Positions 12,853 through 24,743 of a stretch of 64,000 bases of DNA are shown here, piece by piece (the stretch's first letter is position 1; every line of letters begins with the position of its first letter). A program made the position numbers and the translations under genes. Source of the stretch: Phascolomyces articulosus (taxonomy: Eukaryota; Mucoromycota; Mucoromycetes; Mucorales; Lichtheimiaceae); contig JAIXMP010000015.1 of the NCBI GenBank assembly GCA_025677815.1, forward strand, positions 372,001 to 436,000, written 5' to 3'. The notes under the pieces were generated by a model, which searched no databases, had not been told where the DNA came from, and saw only the letters and a list, made by a program, of their open reading frames with translations.

Positions 12853-15043
12853 TTACAAGAAGGCCTTGGTGTGGTTTTCGCAAATATCACGGAGCTTAGC
12901 TTCAAGATCCTTGGAAAGGACACCTTGAGCCTTGATTTCTTCAAGAGTAGCCTTTTGTTCAGATTGGATGTGGCTAATGAAATCCTTTTCCCATTCAACG
13001 ATACGGTTGACGGGGACCTTATCCAAGAAACCGTTGACACCAGCGAAGACAATGGGGACTTGAGTTTCAATGGCCAAAGGAGAGTATTGGGGTTGCTTCA
13101 ACAATTCGGTCAAACGAGCACCACGGTTCAACAAGAATTGAGTGGAGGCATCCAAATCAGAACCGAATTGGGCGAAAGCAGCAACTTCACGGTATTGGGC
13201 CAAGAAAAGCTTCAAGGAACCAGCGACTTGCTTCATGGCCTTGGTTTGGGCAGCGGAACCGACACGGGAGACGGACAAACCGACGTTAATGGCGGGACGG
13301 ATACCCTTGAAGAAAAGTTCGGCTTCCAAGAAAATTTGACCATCAGTAATGGAAATGACGTTGGTAGGAATGTAAGCAGAGACATCACCACCTTGGGTTT
13401 CACTATTTCAATCATCCATATTAGTCTATGATCTTCCTTCCTTTTTTTTATCTCTAAATCCCATATCAATCACTCATAAGATATAACGATAACTTACATG
13501 ATGGGCAAAGCGGTCATGGAACCGTAACCGAAATCCTTGTTCATCTTGGCAGCACGTTCCAAAAGACGGGAGTGAAGGTAGAAGACATCACCAGGGTAAG
13601 CTTCACGACCTGGGGGACGACGAAGCAAAAGGGACATTTGACGGTAAGCAACAGCTTGCTTGGACAAATCATCGAAAATGATCAAAGAGTGACGACCGTT
13701 ATCACGGAACCATTCACCGAAAGCGGCACCAGAGAAAGGAGCCAAGTATTGAAGAGGAGCGGCTTCAGAAGCAGTAGCAGCAACAACGACGGTGTACTTC
13801 ATGGCATCGTTTTCTTCCAAAGTGCTGACCAATTGGGCAACAGTGGAACGCTTTTGACCGACAGCAACGTAGATACAGTACAACTTCTTGGCTTCATCGC
13901 TACCGTTGTTCCAGTTCTTTTGGTTAAGAATGGCTTCCAAAGCGACGGCAGTCTTACCGGTTTGACGATCACCAATAATCAATTCACGTTGACCACGACC
14001 AATGGGGACCATGGAATCAACAGACTTGATACCAGTTTGCATAGGTTCGTTGACAGAGTGACGGGGCAAAATACCAGGAGCCTTGACTTGGACACGCGAA
14101 CGGCCAACGGCTTCCAAAGGACCCTTACCATCAATGGGGTTACCAAGGGCATCGACAACACGGCCCAAGACACCAGGACCGACGGGAACGTCGACAATGG
14201 CACCAGTACGCTTGACAGTGTCACCTTCCTTGATCAAACGATCGTTACCGAAAACGACAATACCGACGTTGTCAGCTTCCAAGTTAAGGGCCATACCCTA
14301 CAATCATTAGGAAAAAAAAAGAATTCATCCAATTAATATCTTCTATTACTACTATCCAGTTATTCTCTCGTTCTCCTTTATTTTTGACACACATATATAT
14401 ATCCTTCGCCACTTTTATATATAAATAAAAAGCGTCTTTATTCTTCCTTCCTCTTTTTTCCCCTTCTATGATGATAATGATATTTTTTTTTCATCTTATC
14501 CCTTTCTAACTGATAATGAATGTGGTTCTATTTACCTTCAAACCGCTCGAGAATTCAACCATTTCTTCGGCTTGACAGTTCTTTAAACCGTAAACACGGG
14601 CAATACCGTCACCAATGGACAAAACGCGACCGGTTTCTTGGAGATCAGCTTCAGCAGAAGCACCGAGGATACGTTGTTCAAGAACAGACGAAACTTCGGA
14701 AGTAGAGGGCTTGGCAGTAGCATAAGCACGCGAAGCAGCGGCAGCAACAGCACCCAAGTTCAAACGGGCCTATTAAAAGGTTGAGTTTATCAAATTAATA
14801 TCATTGAAAATAAATTAGGGTCGACAATGTTGAAATTAAAAAAAGGGGTGGGAGATGGTGATGATTTCGATTTCGATTTATCTTTTTTTTTTCTCCATTT
14901 TTTTTTGTCGATTGAAAAAGTGGAATAGGTTTCGTTCACTACTAGAGGTTGTGTTATTTTTAATAAAGAGAGAAACTTACAGCGGGAGCAAGACCGCGGG
15001 CAAGCGACAAAGGACGGGCAACGCGAGCAACGTTTCTAAGCAT
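12853..15043 (-). CDS. ATP1: Mitochondrial F1 ATP synthase subunit alpha
   Basis: Four exons on the minus strand (15043-14981, 14769-14536, 14297-13498, 13402-12853) join in frame to 548 aa, the usual length. This is the non-catalytic nucleotide-binding subunit of F1-ATPase in the mitochondrial matrix, driven by proton flow to make ATP. The N-terminus ([17 protein letters not shown]) is an arginine-rich, acid-free presequence that crosses intron 1. [12 protein letters not shown] belongs to the N-terminal beta-barrel. The Walker A motif GDRQTGKT is at about residues 208-215. [26 protein letters not shown], the strongly conserved segment near the nucleotide site, is split by intron 3. Codon use is C-ending and strongly biased compared with neighbours, as expected for a highly expressed gene. 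That bias also produces long spurious frames on the opposite strand. Confidence 0.97.
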
Positions 15044-17881
15044 GGTGTGGGGAGGTTGGTTAGGAAAGGGAAAGGGAAGGTATATATCGAAGGCTGAAAT
15101 TTTTTTATTGCAGGGGGAGCTGGGAAGCCGAAAAAAAAAACTACCGCTGTCTCCTCGATGTTTACGTCACCAAATTTGTTAAAGTAATTGGCGGATAATA
15201 TATGATTTCGACAGCAACAGGTACGAAAATATACATTCATAGACGATGGACTTGATCTGTTGGTTTTTTTTTTTACCATTGACACAATTGGATATAAACA
15301 TTAAAGTTGGAAACAAAAGGTGTTTACTGTGTATAAATAGAAAAGAGTATAATAATGATGGCAATCATAAAAAGAAGAGTTTATCTATTTTATATATCAG
15401 TTTTAAAAATAAATCGAACATTGAAACATGGACCAAAGTCCCAACTATTTTCTCTTTTTTTTTTTTTTTGTCCTGACACTTGTATACAATATGAATACAA
15501 TATGATGGGATATAGAGAGATTATTTTTTTTATCACCACTTCAAATCTGATAAAATATAAACTTCTCTATCACCTTAATGAAATGCATAGTGCAAATCAA
15601 ATTCCTAAAAATATAAAACGAAGAAATTTAGAAAAGTGGTATTTGCATGTCCTTTTTCATTTTTCATATTTTTTTTGTTAATAAAAAAACTTGGATTATC
15701 CTTCTACCAAGATGATTGACCAATTTCTCGTGAAATTGGTTTGCTTCACTTATAATCATCATGAAGACATATATTCTCAGTAATCAAGACAAGAAGTGTT
15801 ATCATATATTCTTTCCATCTGGTTGGGCTTTTGACAACAGCGTGCAAGTAGTAACATACAGGAACGAAGCGATTGCTTGGATTGTTTAGTTATCCATCCA
15901 ACAATAACGAATAAGATGTATCAAGGATACGTACACCCAAGTAAGTTCCTATCATTATTAATGAATCATCAATATATCAGGGAAGAGAAGTTAATTGCTA
16001 AACAGCTCTACGTACATAGGTTAACGTAAAGTTTGCAAGAAATTAATATTCTTTATAATAGTGTATAGCAGAGAGATTTTGGGAAAATGCGAATGTTTAC
16101 TTGTGTGTTTTTATCTTTGATTCATGCTTTTGTTGACAGGTCTATTTAGTTGAACAAGTTTCAAGGACAACATCATCAGCTAATTATTGTAATTTACAAC
16201 TAATGAAAACCCACCACCACCGGCAGTTAGGATATAAATTGTATAAACTGCTGCCAACTACCATTAACAAAGTATCAAGGTCCGGTACGGGCTTTATTTG
16301 GAAACATATATGTAATTGTATTGTCATATGCAAGTGCCAATTCTGAAGTTTATTACGGCCAACGCTCGTTAGTAATCAGAAATGTCCCCGAGTATCAACA
16401 ATAGCACTCCCACAATAAATGGTGGTTCTTACGACGTCTACATATAGACATCTTTATCCAGGTAAGGCTTTTTTTCTACTTGTGATTGAATGAAACCCAT
16501 CACATAACGAACAAATGTACCAGATGTTGTGTCAGGTTCATGACCAGTGTGCTTACGCCAGTATTCTACCGTGATCATGTTCTTGTTTTTGCAATTGTGA
16601 GATACAAAAGCAGTAAAACTAGCCTGGCAACTACAATTGCTTTTTTTACACCTCTAGGACAATCAGCACGGTTACAAGTAAAATACTACCATATCCATAG
16701 AATAAAGAATTAGAATAATATAATAATATACTTTATCTATTATAAATCATAAAAAAAAAGGTTTATGTTCAAATAAGTATTTTATTATATAAAGTTTACT
16801 TCATTAAAAATAGGCGTCGGGTGTCCTCGTACGTTTTTGACGGGGTGGGGGGATGGGTATATCCATTATTAAGATATTCTTCATTCTTAACTCTACGATC
16901 GTTCCTAGACTTTGTTTTATTATAAAACTTGCAGTTGTAGAATTCTTCTTAAAATATCTTGATATGGTCAATATCAAAGGTGCCCCATTATCTTGAGGAC
17001 GATTGATAACGGTGGCTGTAAGGTAATTCTCCATATTTTTGAATTATAAAAAAGATACGTGTGAAACCCGTAATGAATATGAAAACACAATATAAAAGTT
17101 ATAATATATATATTTCCGTGATCTATGTCGTTACAATGAAGAATCATGTTATTTTGGTTCGTGAATATTTTTTAACTTGAAAAGTATTCTCAAATCCCCA
17201 AAGTTGAAAAGTAACTTGTGATGTTTGGGATTGAATAATTTTTTTTTTCGGTTTGCAAACTATGTTATGGCTTTTTGTCGTTGGATTGCTAGCGTAATAT
17301 TCAGGGCATGGATGATGAATGTGTAAAGTCACGAGTGGATAGAAAGGTCTGTGCTAGTATAAGAAGGTTGATGAAGCTATTATCAAGTATAGTAGTTTAC
17401 ACCTTAACATTTTCTTGCTGATCTAAGGAAGTTGAGACCGTCCAATTGAATCATCTATTGTCTACAAATATTACACATTGGGTCGCTTTCCTCTACTGCT
17501 AAGAAAAAAATAGATTGTAGTTTCTAGCTTCAATCAATGCTGTCCTTTGTTTGTCCGACCTGGTGGACAATAAGTTATGATGGTGGCTGTGGTGTTATAA
17601 TATTGTGCGCTGGAGCGCTGTAGGATACACAATTTCTTGTAACGAAGGGACGGCGAGAAGGGATAGTTATGTTGTTATAATGGTGTCGTTATTAATTTGT
17701 TCAAATAACTTAGGGTTGGATTATCATGCTCTTTTCTTATTCATGTTTAATATCCATTTTTTTTTGGTCCTGAAAGAATATAGGATTTGCATGAAAAACA
17801 AGTCACTTTTTTTTCAGGCGAGATATATAATGTTAGCGAAATTTAACTTCTTGCTTTTTGACAACACCTACCAAAAAAAAA
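15044..17881. other. Intergenic between ATP1 and UTP23; possible coding relic
   Basis: The first ~100 bp are the ATP1 promoter/5' UTR. A 9-bp hairpin lies at about 15719-15741 (ACCAATTTC/GAAATTGGT). Between about 16270 and 16690 there are exon-like stretches. One plus-strand frame at ~16276-16462 reads as plausible protein, contains one stop, and ends at a CAG|GTAAGG donor; another follows a CAG acceptor near 16536. The family could not be named. A 76-codon frame at 17034-16804 (minus) is also unassigned. No complete gene is supported. Confidence 0.4.
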
Positions 17882-19037
17882 ATGAGGACAAAAACGCAAC
17901 GAGCGTATAAACGTTTGTTGCACGAATATAGTCTTGGTTTTGGATTAAGAACACCTTATCAAATTCTAGGTAAATTCAACATTCTCTCCTCTCGAACCAT
18001 GTTATTTATTGGATAAAAATTGACTAAAAAAAGTTATTTTTTTTTTGTAATGAGCAGTGGATGCTGAATTTTGTAAAGAAGCCGCAAAACAAAAACTCGA
18101 TATTAATGTTGAATTTGAAAAGACTTTCCAAGATCCTACTCGTCATTGTAAGCAACAAAAAAAAAACAGAGCAACACTCATTCAAAAACGAATGATAAAA
18201 GAAGAAAGTGGATGGATACCTAACATATGATTTTGTATTACTCTCTCCCAAAATAATAATAATAATAATAATAGTTATCACAGAATGTAGTATACAAGAA
18301 CTAAGAAGACAGAGCCAAGGTTCGTTTGAGGCACAACAAATGGCAAAACAATTTGAACGAAGACGGTGCCCACATACACACGCTCCTATTGCTGGTGCCG
18401 AATGTATTTCTCAAGTCGTAGGTCCTTCCAATGAGTATAATTATATTGTGGCATCCCAAGATGATACACTTCGTGAAAAATTACGTGCTATTTCTGGGAT
18501 CCCCATGGTGTATGTCAAGGCACATATGGTGGTGATGGAACAGATGTCCACGGCTACAAAAAAGTTTTTGGAAAAGGTAAGGAACTCGATTGGGAGCACT
18601 TCAATGGTAAAATGGTATATTTTGCTTGTTGGATCGAAAAGACGCGATGGATATTGAATTTCTATTATTACGACTTTATATAGAAAGAAGCCGAGAAAAA
18701 AGGACTTTCCACAAAAGAAAAATATCAAGTGGATAAAATGTTACATCAAGACTATGTACCTAAGAAAAAGAGAAAAATCAAAGGACCCAATCCATTAAGT
18801 GTGAAAAAGAAAAAGAAAATCGCACCTCCTCCACCCAAAAAGAAGAATCAACTTTCTGATGGTGCCATTGAAAAGAAACGAAAACGACCAGTAGAAAATC
18901 AAGAAGAGAGTCAGAAGAAAGAAGAATCAGAAAAGACTGAAAATATACCAAATCCAAATGAGAATGGAGAACAGAAAAAGAAACGAAGGAGGAGAAAAAA
19001 GACTAAACATGATAAAGAAGATGCAAATGAAACATAA
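17882..19037 (+). CDS. UTP23: rRNA-processing PIN-domain protein Utp23
   Basis: Four exons (17882-17969, 18058-18147, 18275-18576, 18684-19037) join in frame to 277 aa. Utp23 is a nucleolar small-subunit processome factor of the Fcf1/Utp24 PIN family, needed for early 18S pre-rRNA cleavages; its own PIN site is usually degenerate. Evidence includes the N-terminal RAYKRLLHEYSLGFGLRTPY, and PIN-domain segments ILVDAEFC, ITECSIQELRR and YIVASQDDTLREKLR. Cysteines and a histidine in ECS, RRCPHTH and GAEC fit the family zinc site. Then comes GIPMVYVKAHMVVMEQMS. The last ~100 residues are a Lys-rich tail (KKKRKIKGPNPLSVKKKKK) typical of nucleolar proteins. The start codon follows a poly-A run; no other in-frame start precedes the conserved N-terminus. 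Confidence 0.93.
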
Positions 19038-19381
19038 TAATAATAGTTAATAAATTTTGTCATTTTCTTTAATAACAATAGTAATAATAATAATGGGTAA
19101 AAAGAAGAGTTTTATATAATAGAAAAGGGCAAACAAAAATGGGTGTGATTTTTTAAAATGTGTAAAAAAAAAAGAGATAATATCTGTGATCTGTGTGAGA
19201 GTATAAAACGTTCATGCTGTTTTTTATGTTTGTATATAAATTTGTTAATTTCAATTTTGTACAGAAAGATTTTTTTTGTATGTGGGGATGGGGAATGTCA
19301 ACAAGTTCAAGTAAAAAAGGTTTATAAATGTGAATAGTAATATATAAATAAAAAAGATGGACACACAGAAAAAAAGTACTT
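19038..19381. other. Intergenic, convergent 3' ends
   Basis: About 340 bp of AT-rich sequence separating the UTP23 stop from the stop of the CBS-PB1 gene. It contains an AAT run and AATAAA-like motifs suited to polyadenylation in both directions. No gene was seen. Confidence 0.7.
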
Positions 19382-22290
19382 TTAGCGATGTCGTGGATTC
19401 ACACGGGAATAAGCAAATACACCCAAGATTACCACACCTAGAAAAGCAATAGCTGCAGGTAACATCAATTCTTGTGGTATACCAGGACCATCCTGTGAAT
19501 AATATTCAGCATCGCTATCATCCTCAATTTCAATTCTCCTTGAATGTCGCTTTGAATTACGTTTTCTGCTTCGTCGTTCACTTGTTACTGATCCATTTTC
19601 AAACTTTTCAGACGCTGTCACTGATCCATTGGTATAATATTGCACAGGAGAATCCACACGAACAGGTGAAGCGACAGGTTGAGGTGTGGAAGGGGGTAAA
19701 TGATGATAATGTTGTTGTACTGGTTGTTGTGGGAGTAGTTGTTGTTGTTCTGGTTCTGGTTTAGTGGTATCATGAACAAACAACTTGACACGATCTTGAC
19801 CCAACTTACGAGCCAATTGCACTGAATCTGCCACATCGGCATCTGAAGTAATCAGGACTTGATCATTTTCATCATCCAAATACGAGACCGTCAACCATTC
19901 GTCGTCGTTGGTATCTGCACTGACATCATGTTCCACAATGACTTTTTGTCGTACATTTTCCAAAAGTTGAGCAAAGCTATTATAAGGAGAAGTGAATCGA
20001 TGGGTTTTTCCACCATCCGACGTAAATTTGAAAGCAAATGTACCGTCGTCATGATGTTGGCTTCGACTATGTTGTCGTGATGACACATGGGATAAACTAT
20101 CTTCGTTGTGGGCGACCATGCTGGCAGATTCATTGGGTGTGATTTCGGGAAAACCTTGTAGTTGAGAAAGGGAGGCGGAGGGTTCCGGTGAAATGGCATT
20201 CATGGCAGAAGGGGCCAAGTGGCCTGATTGATGAGGAGAAGAAAGTGGATCGGATGATTGTGATTCACTTTCTCCCATTTCTGTTGCTCCAAAACTATCC
20301 CAGAATCGAGACCACATGGGTCCTAACAAAATAAAACGATAAACATATATGTTAGTTTATCCATTCCCCATATGTTACCCTAGTTTATATATCTGTTTTT
20401 CCTAATATATTTTTTTTACCTTCACCATCATTTCCTTGTATACTGTGAATCTATATATAAGAAAGATGAAAAAGAAGATCAGTCGTTATGGAAACTTGTG
20501 AACCATAGTAACGAAAAAAAAATAGAGTTTAAAACTAACCTGTTCAAGAGTAGCATAAGTGAGTCTCAATACATCGACCATACCAATCACAACACCATTA
20601 TCCAAGACAGGAAGATTCAAATAATGACCATCTATCGACAAAAAAAACACATTAAGTATATCTCTCCAAGTTGCATTGATGGAAACTTCTCCCTTATCTA
20701 AATAATGTTTATTACCATTCATACGATGAAGTGCATCCATAATTGTTGTTTGAGGTGTCGCTGTGTCTGGATGAGGTGTCATCACACGTACAACTGAACA
20801 ATTTTCTGGGATCAAACCAGCGGCGATCACACGCAAAACGACATCTTTACTATTTATACCAAAAAATAAAAGAACATTCACAGGGGGTTATTAGTCCATA
20901 GCGATTCAGGAACACATACAAAGAAAAAACACGCGCCCCCAACCTTCTCTCCCCTTTTTTCTTACGTTGTAAAAATACCAGCCAATCCTTCACGATCAGC
21001 TACAAGAACAGCTGTAGTATGATAATCTTTCATCATACGTGCAACATCTCGTACATTGGTCTTGATACTCACTTCAGCTGGCGGAGTACCATCCAGCACA
21101 GAGCCAAGGTCTGGACAAGACATACGATCACGTAAAGCTTCCATATATTGTACCAATTGTACTGGACTCGTGGCCCATTCTCGTTCTACACCTTCCAATG
21201 CATCATATAATTTTCGAGAGGTGCCATAGGCACGTTCCATTTTATCGAGTGCTTCATATAAACATTTGGTAATATCAAGTAACCCGAAAATATCACCTTC
21301 TTCGTTACACACGGGCTATTATATATTAATATTCCATTCATTTGTTAATCTCACTTTAAATGCTGGTGTTCCATAGACCTTCTTTTCATTTCATTTTAAA
21401 ATGTATATTTACCAAATGACGAAAACCTCGAGAAACCATTAAATTCAAAGCATCCGTGGCAGAAGTATCGGCAGTAACACACATTGGACCTTTTGTCATG
21501 ATTTGCGCCACAGGGGTAGCTCTTTATATATATATATATCTATAATTTAGCCTCCATACCGTCCATAGATTCTTTTCTCCCCTTCTTTTTTTTGCCTCTT
21601 TTTCTTTTTCCAAAAACTCCTTTTTGACGTACCTGGCATCCAGCGATTCAGCAACCACTCTATAAGCTAAATCTTTAGCCTAAAAAACCATATAAATACC
21701 ATATGGATCGAGGATGATATGTATATGTGGAAGAAGGAGAGGGAGAGAGGAGAGAGGTGGAAATGTTTGGTTGGTACGGATGGACTTTTTTTTATGTGCG
21801 TGATCGAAAATGAAAAAGGTTGGGAGGTTGACACACTCTCTTTATATATCTGCTTACCGTAAAAATACCACTTAAATGGTCGTCTTCGTCCACCACTAAA
21901 ACACAATCGCTTCGTTTGGCAGCCATTAACTGCGCTGCTTCAATAACCAACAAATTCTCTTTAACGGTCAATGCTTGAGAAGGACGTAATGCTGACACTG
22001 TACCAGCCACTTTTCGAGTTTGTCGTATACGAGACGAATTGGCACGTTTCTTTGATAATTCTTGTTCGAGTTTTTTACGAATAGCCTATTTTCATTTAAA
22101 TTGTTTTTTGTTGTTATGTATATGTGAATAGTGTTTGTTTCATATGGAGTTCATGTAAAATAATGAAAATAGTATCTATTTCTATTACCTCGTCTCTTTT
22201 AGACTGTCGTTGTCGACTACCAATACCATCCTGATCAGTACGATGAGAAGCAACAGATGGAATTCGAGAACTAGAATGTTTTTTGGTCAT
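19382..22290 (-). CDS. CBS- and PB1-domain protein with C-terminal membrane anchor (Mug70-like)
   Basis: Nine minus-strand exons (22290-22189, 22085-21858, 21679-21633, 21521-21413, 21315-20966, 20849-20716, 20631-20540, 20450-20420, 20322-19382) join in frame to 677 aa. Four CBS repeats form two Bateman-type pairs: roughly residues 62-165 (ending SDCVLVVDEDDHLSGIFT, then ...CVTADTSATDALNLM) and 235-355 (...YHTTAVLVADREGLAGIFTT; LNLPVLDNGVVIGMVDVL). A PB1 domain at about 459-549 contains the acidic OPCA-like loop WLTVSYLDDENDQVLITSD. A hydrophobic helix at ~650-672 then a short basic tail RVNPRHR suggests tail-anchoring. The domain set matches fission yeast Mug70 and relatives. CBS pairs usually bind adenosine nucleotides and PB1 mediates dimerisation, so a nucleotide-responsive scaffold is plausible; molecular function is not established. 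Confidence 0.88.
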
Positions 22291-22678
22291 TTTTCATATA
22301 TTTGCTCTCAAAAAGGGGAGGGAAATAGTGAAACAAACAGAGCACAGCTATACAACTACAGTTATTTTTTTTTTTTTGAGGAACAAGAAAAAAAAAGTGT
22401 GGAACCACACACAACAACGCGATAATCCGCTCCACCTGTTCCGAGAGTTTTTGAAGTGCCGCATGTGAGTGGGTGGTGGGGTGAGTGTACAAAACTTTAA
22501 GTAGATCGGGTAAGTATCCGATTATGGAGTATATAAGGATTTTTTTTATATTATATATTTTTACAAGAATCATAAAGAAGTATTTGTATATCACTAGTAT
22601 GAGTAAAATAAAACCAACATCAACTAAAGTGGTTATTACTATATTATTATTTTTCGTTTTATTATATCTTATCTTCTT
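22291..22678. other. Intergenic between the CBS-PB1 gene and WRS1
   Basis: This contains the promoter/5' UTR of the CBS-PB1 gene (minus) and the 3' end of the tryptophanyl-tRNA synthetase gene. Poly-T and purine tracts occur at 22365-22400. No gene was seen. Confidence 0.7.
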
Positions 22679-24517
22679 CTATGGTTGAATCTTCCGGCTA
22701 CCATCCATAAAGTACTTGATAGTTTCTTCTGTGATTTCAGCTCTTCTCTTTTGGAAGTCTCCGACAATCTTTTGCAGGACCTCAATACAACGCTTCTTGA
22801 GTTCGCCTGTCATCATTTCACCTGATTTATATGCCTAAAGTTGGGTACATAAAATGACAAAGATCCGATATTAATTTTTTAGATTACATATACATATATA
22901 TATATATATCATATAAATCAACAAACAAAAAGTATAATAAAGCAGCCCCCCACATTCCTTTGTTTTCATTTTTTTTAATTTAATAAAACTTACATCATAA
23001 ATACGCTTCAATTCTTCATCATCTTCCAAGAAAAAGCTCAAGTATTGGTAAGAGACATCGACGTCTGGGTTACCACCATTGGCGCGGTGTTCTTCAACAG
23101 TGGCTCCGCCACCCGAGAACGCGTATCGGTTGACCTTTTGATATACAAAATAACAAATGAATACTGACTTTCTACTACCCCATATTCTTCACTTTCCCTT
23201 TTCCCATTTTTACCTTGTTCTTAATTTGATTAGGAGTATCCGTCATAAAGATAGCTGATGAATCAATTGAAGCACTCATTTTAGTTTGGGGACCTTGCAA
23301 AGCAGGGAAGAATCGTGCATGGATTAAAGCAGGCTTGGGATATTTGAGACGAGCAGCCACGTCGCGTGTAAGACGGAAATAAGGATCTTGGTCAATAGCA
23401 CATGGAATCAAACATGGAACATTCTTATTTTCACCAAAGATTTGTGGGAAGGAGTTGGAGAAGGAAGGTGCTGCTTGGATAGCAACAAAGTGAAGTTTAC
23501 CAATAGCATCTCTAATCACATAATAGCCTTCAATTAATCGCTCCTTCTCTTTTTTTTTTAATCAACCCAATCACTACTTACTCATCAGTGAAACCAAATG
23601 TTTTCTTGGATTGGTTGGTATTAATGCATCGTGAAATACGAACAACGTTATGATAGAAAGCGCCACTATTATGTGTATATATAAGATATGAGTATAAACC
23701 GTATTTATGTATCTTTTGTTTGGCATCTCTATTTCTTTCTCTTACCCAACAAAATCTAAATCCGAGAAAATAAAAGTCTTTTCAGGATTGAAACCACAGG
23801 CAATGATATCTCTGGCATTCTTTTGAGCAAATTCACGACATTTTTCAACAGTCAAGTTTTGTTTGAACAAGAATTTTTCATCATCGGTCAATTGAATCAC
23901 AATGACGGCGTCAAATACTTTTTGTAACCATCTATAGAACGAAATACAGGAATCATGCATCAATTATATCGTTCTTTTTTCCAATGTCTCCCTTCGTTTT
24001 CCCTCAACCACCCGTTTTACTTTACTGGCAAAAGATAAATGGAATCAAATGTCCCATATGCATCGAATCACTGGATGGGCCACGACCGGTATATAAGTAG
24101 AATGGCTTCTTTTGTTCAAAACGATCGAGAATACGACCCAATTCTCTAGTAAAGTATTTTTTTTAAAAAATAGGGATGAATTAATTATCCACACTTATTC
24201 TATATATTCCTATCATCCTATCCTATCACACGGTTTAAAAGGTTGTTTTACCTATGAGAAAAGAAAGTACCACGACGTAAAAGAACATGGGGCTTATGAC
24301 CAGTGACTTTTTCAAAACGTTCCAGCAAGGCTTCATCAATGGGTCGAGTACCAAATTGGTCAATGAGTTTGTTATAGTCAATTGCTTGTTGAACACCGTC
24401 TACGACAGCACCTTCGACTTCCCAAGGAGTGACATTTTGTTCAGCTTTTTGAACAGTTTCTTCAGTTTGATTGATGGACATTTCGGCCACTTTGACTGTT
24501 ACTTCTTTTTCGGACAT
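22679..24517 (-). CDS. WRS1: Cytoplasmic tryptophanyl-tRNA synthetase
   Basis: Seven minus-strand exons (24517-24252, 24145-24026, 23931-23746, 23665-23582, 23511-23214, 23134-22994, 22834-22679) join in frame to 416 aa, the usual size for the eukaryotic cytosolic enzyme. It charges tRNA-Trp with tryptophan using ATP. The class I signature appears as HMGH (118-121) inside [18 protein letters not shown], and KMSAS is at about 296-300. The eukaryotic/archaeal-type landmarks [13 protein letters not shown] and [18 protein letters not shown] are present, and [20 protein letters not shown] lies in the anticodon-binding part. An acidic N-terminal extension of about 70 residues has no presequence character, consistent with the cytosolic enzyme. 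It shares a 226-bp divergent promoter region with the EF-P gene. Confidence 0.97.
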
Positions 24518-24743
24518 TTTTTTCGTTGGTTATTGAAAGGAACAAAAAAATATCAAACAGGTACTGACCACTTGTCTCTTTATTGGATTAAGCTGCGAAA
24601 CTTTAAGGTAACGCAGACAAGCTCCCCCTCCCGCCATTGGTTGACAGTGGCTTGGATTGACTCACTATCAACGCTTCGCTGTTTCTTTTTTTATTATTAT
24701 CTCTGCCCCTCTCTTTTTATCTATATTTATAACATAAACCACC
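24518..24743. promoter_or_regulatory. Bidirectional promoter between WRS1 and the EF-P gene
   Basis: Only 226 bp separate the two divergent start codons. ATTGG (CCAAT on the minus strand) occurs at 24582-24586, and CCATTGG at 24634-24640, next to a GC-rich patch (CTCCCCCTCCCGCC). Two CCAAT boxes flanking a C-rich core suit a shared promoter. No TATA box is obvious on either side. Co-regulation of the two translation genes is an inference. Confidence 0.6.

Noticed and set aside
12871..14336. Long plus-strand open frames (186 and 254 codons) opposite ATP1
   Set aside because: They are mirror frames of the strongly biased ATP1 codons and cross its introns without splice logic; the encoded peptides match nothing.
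15355..15681. 108-codon frame near the ATP1 promoter
   Set aside because: Low-complexity, phenylalanine-rich product of T-tracts with no family resemblance.
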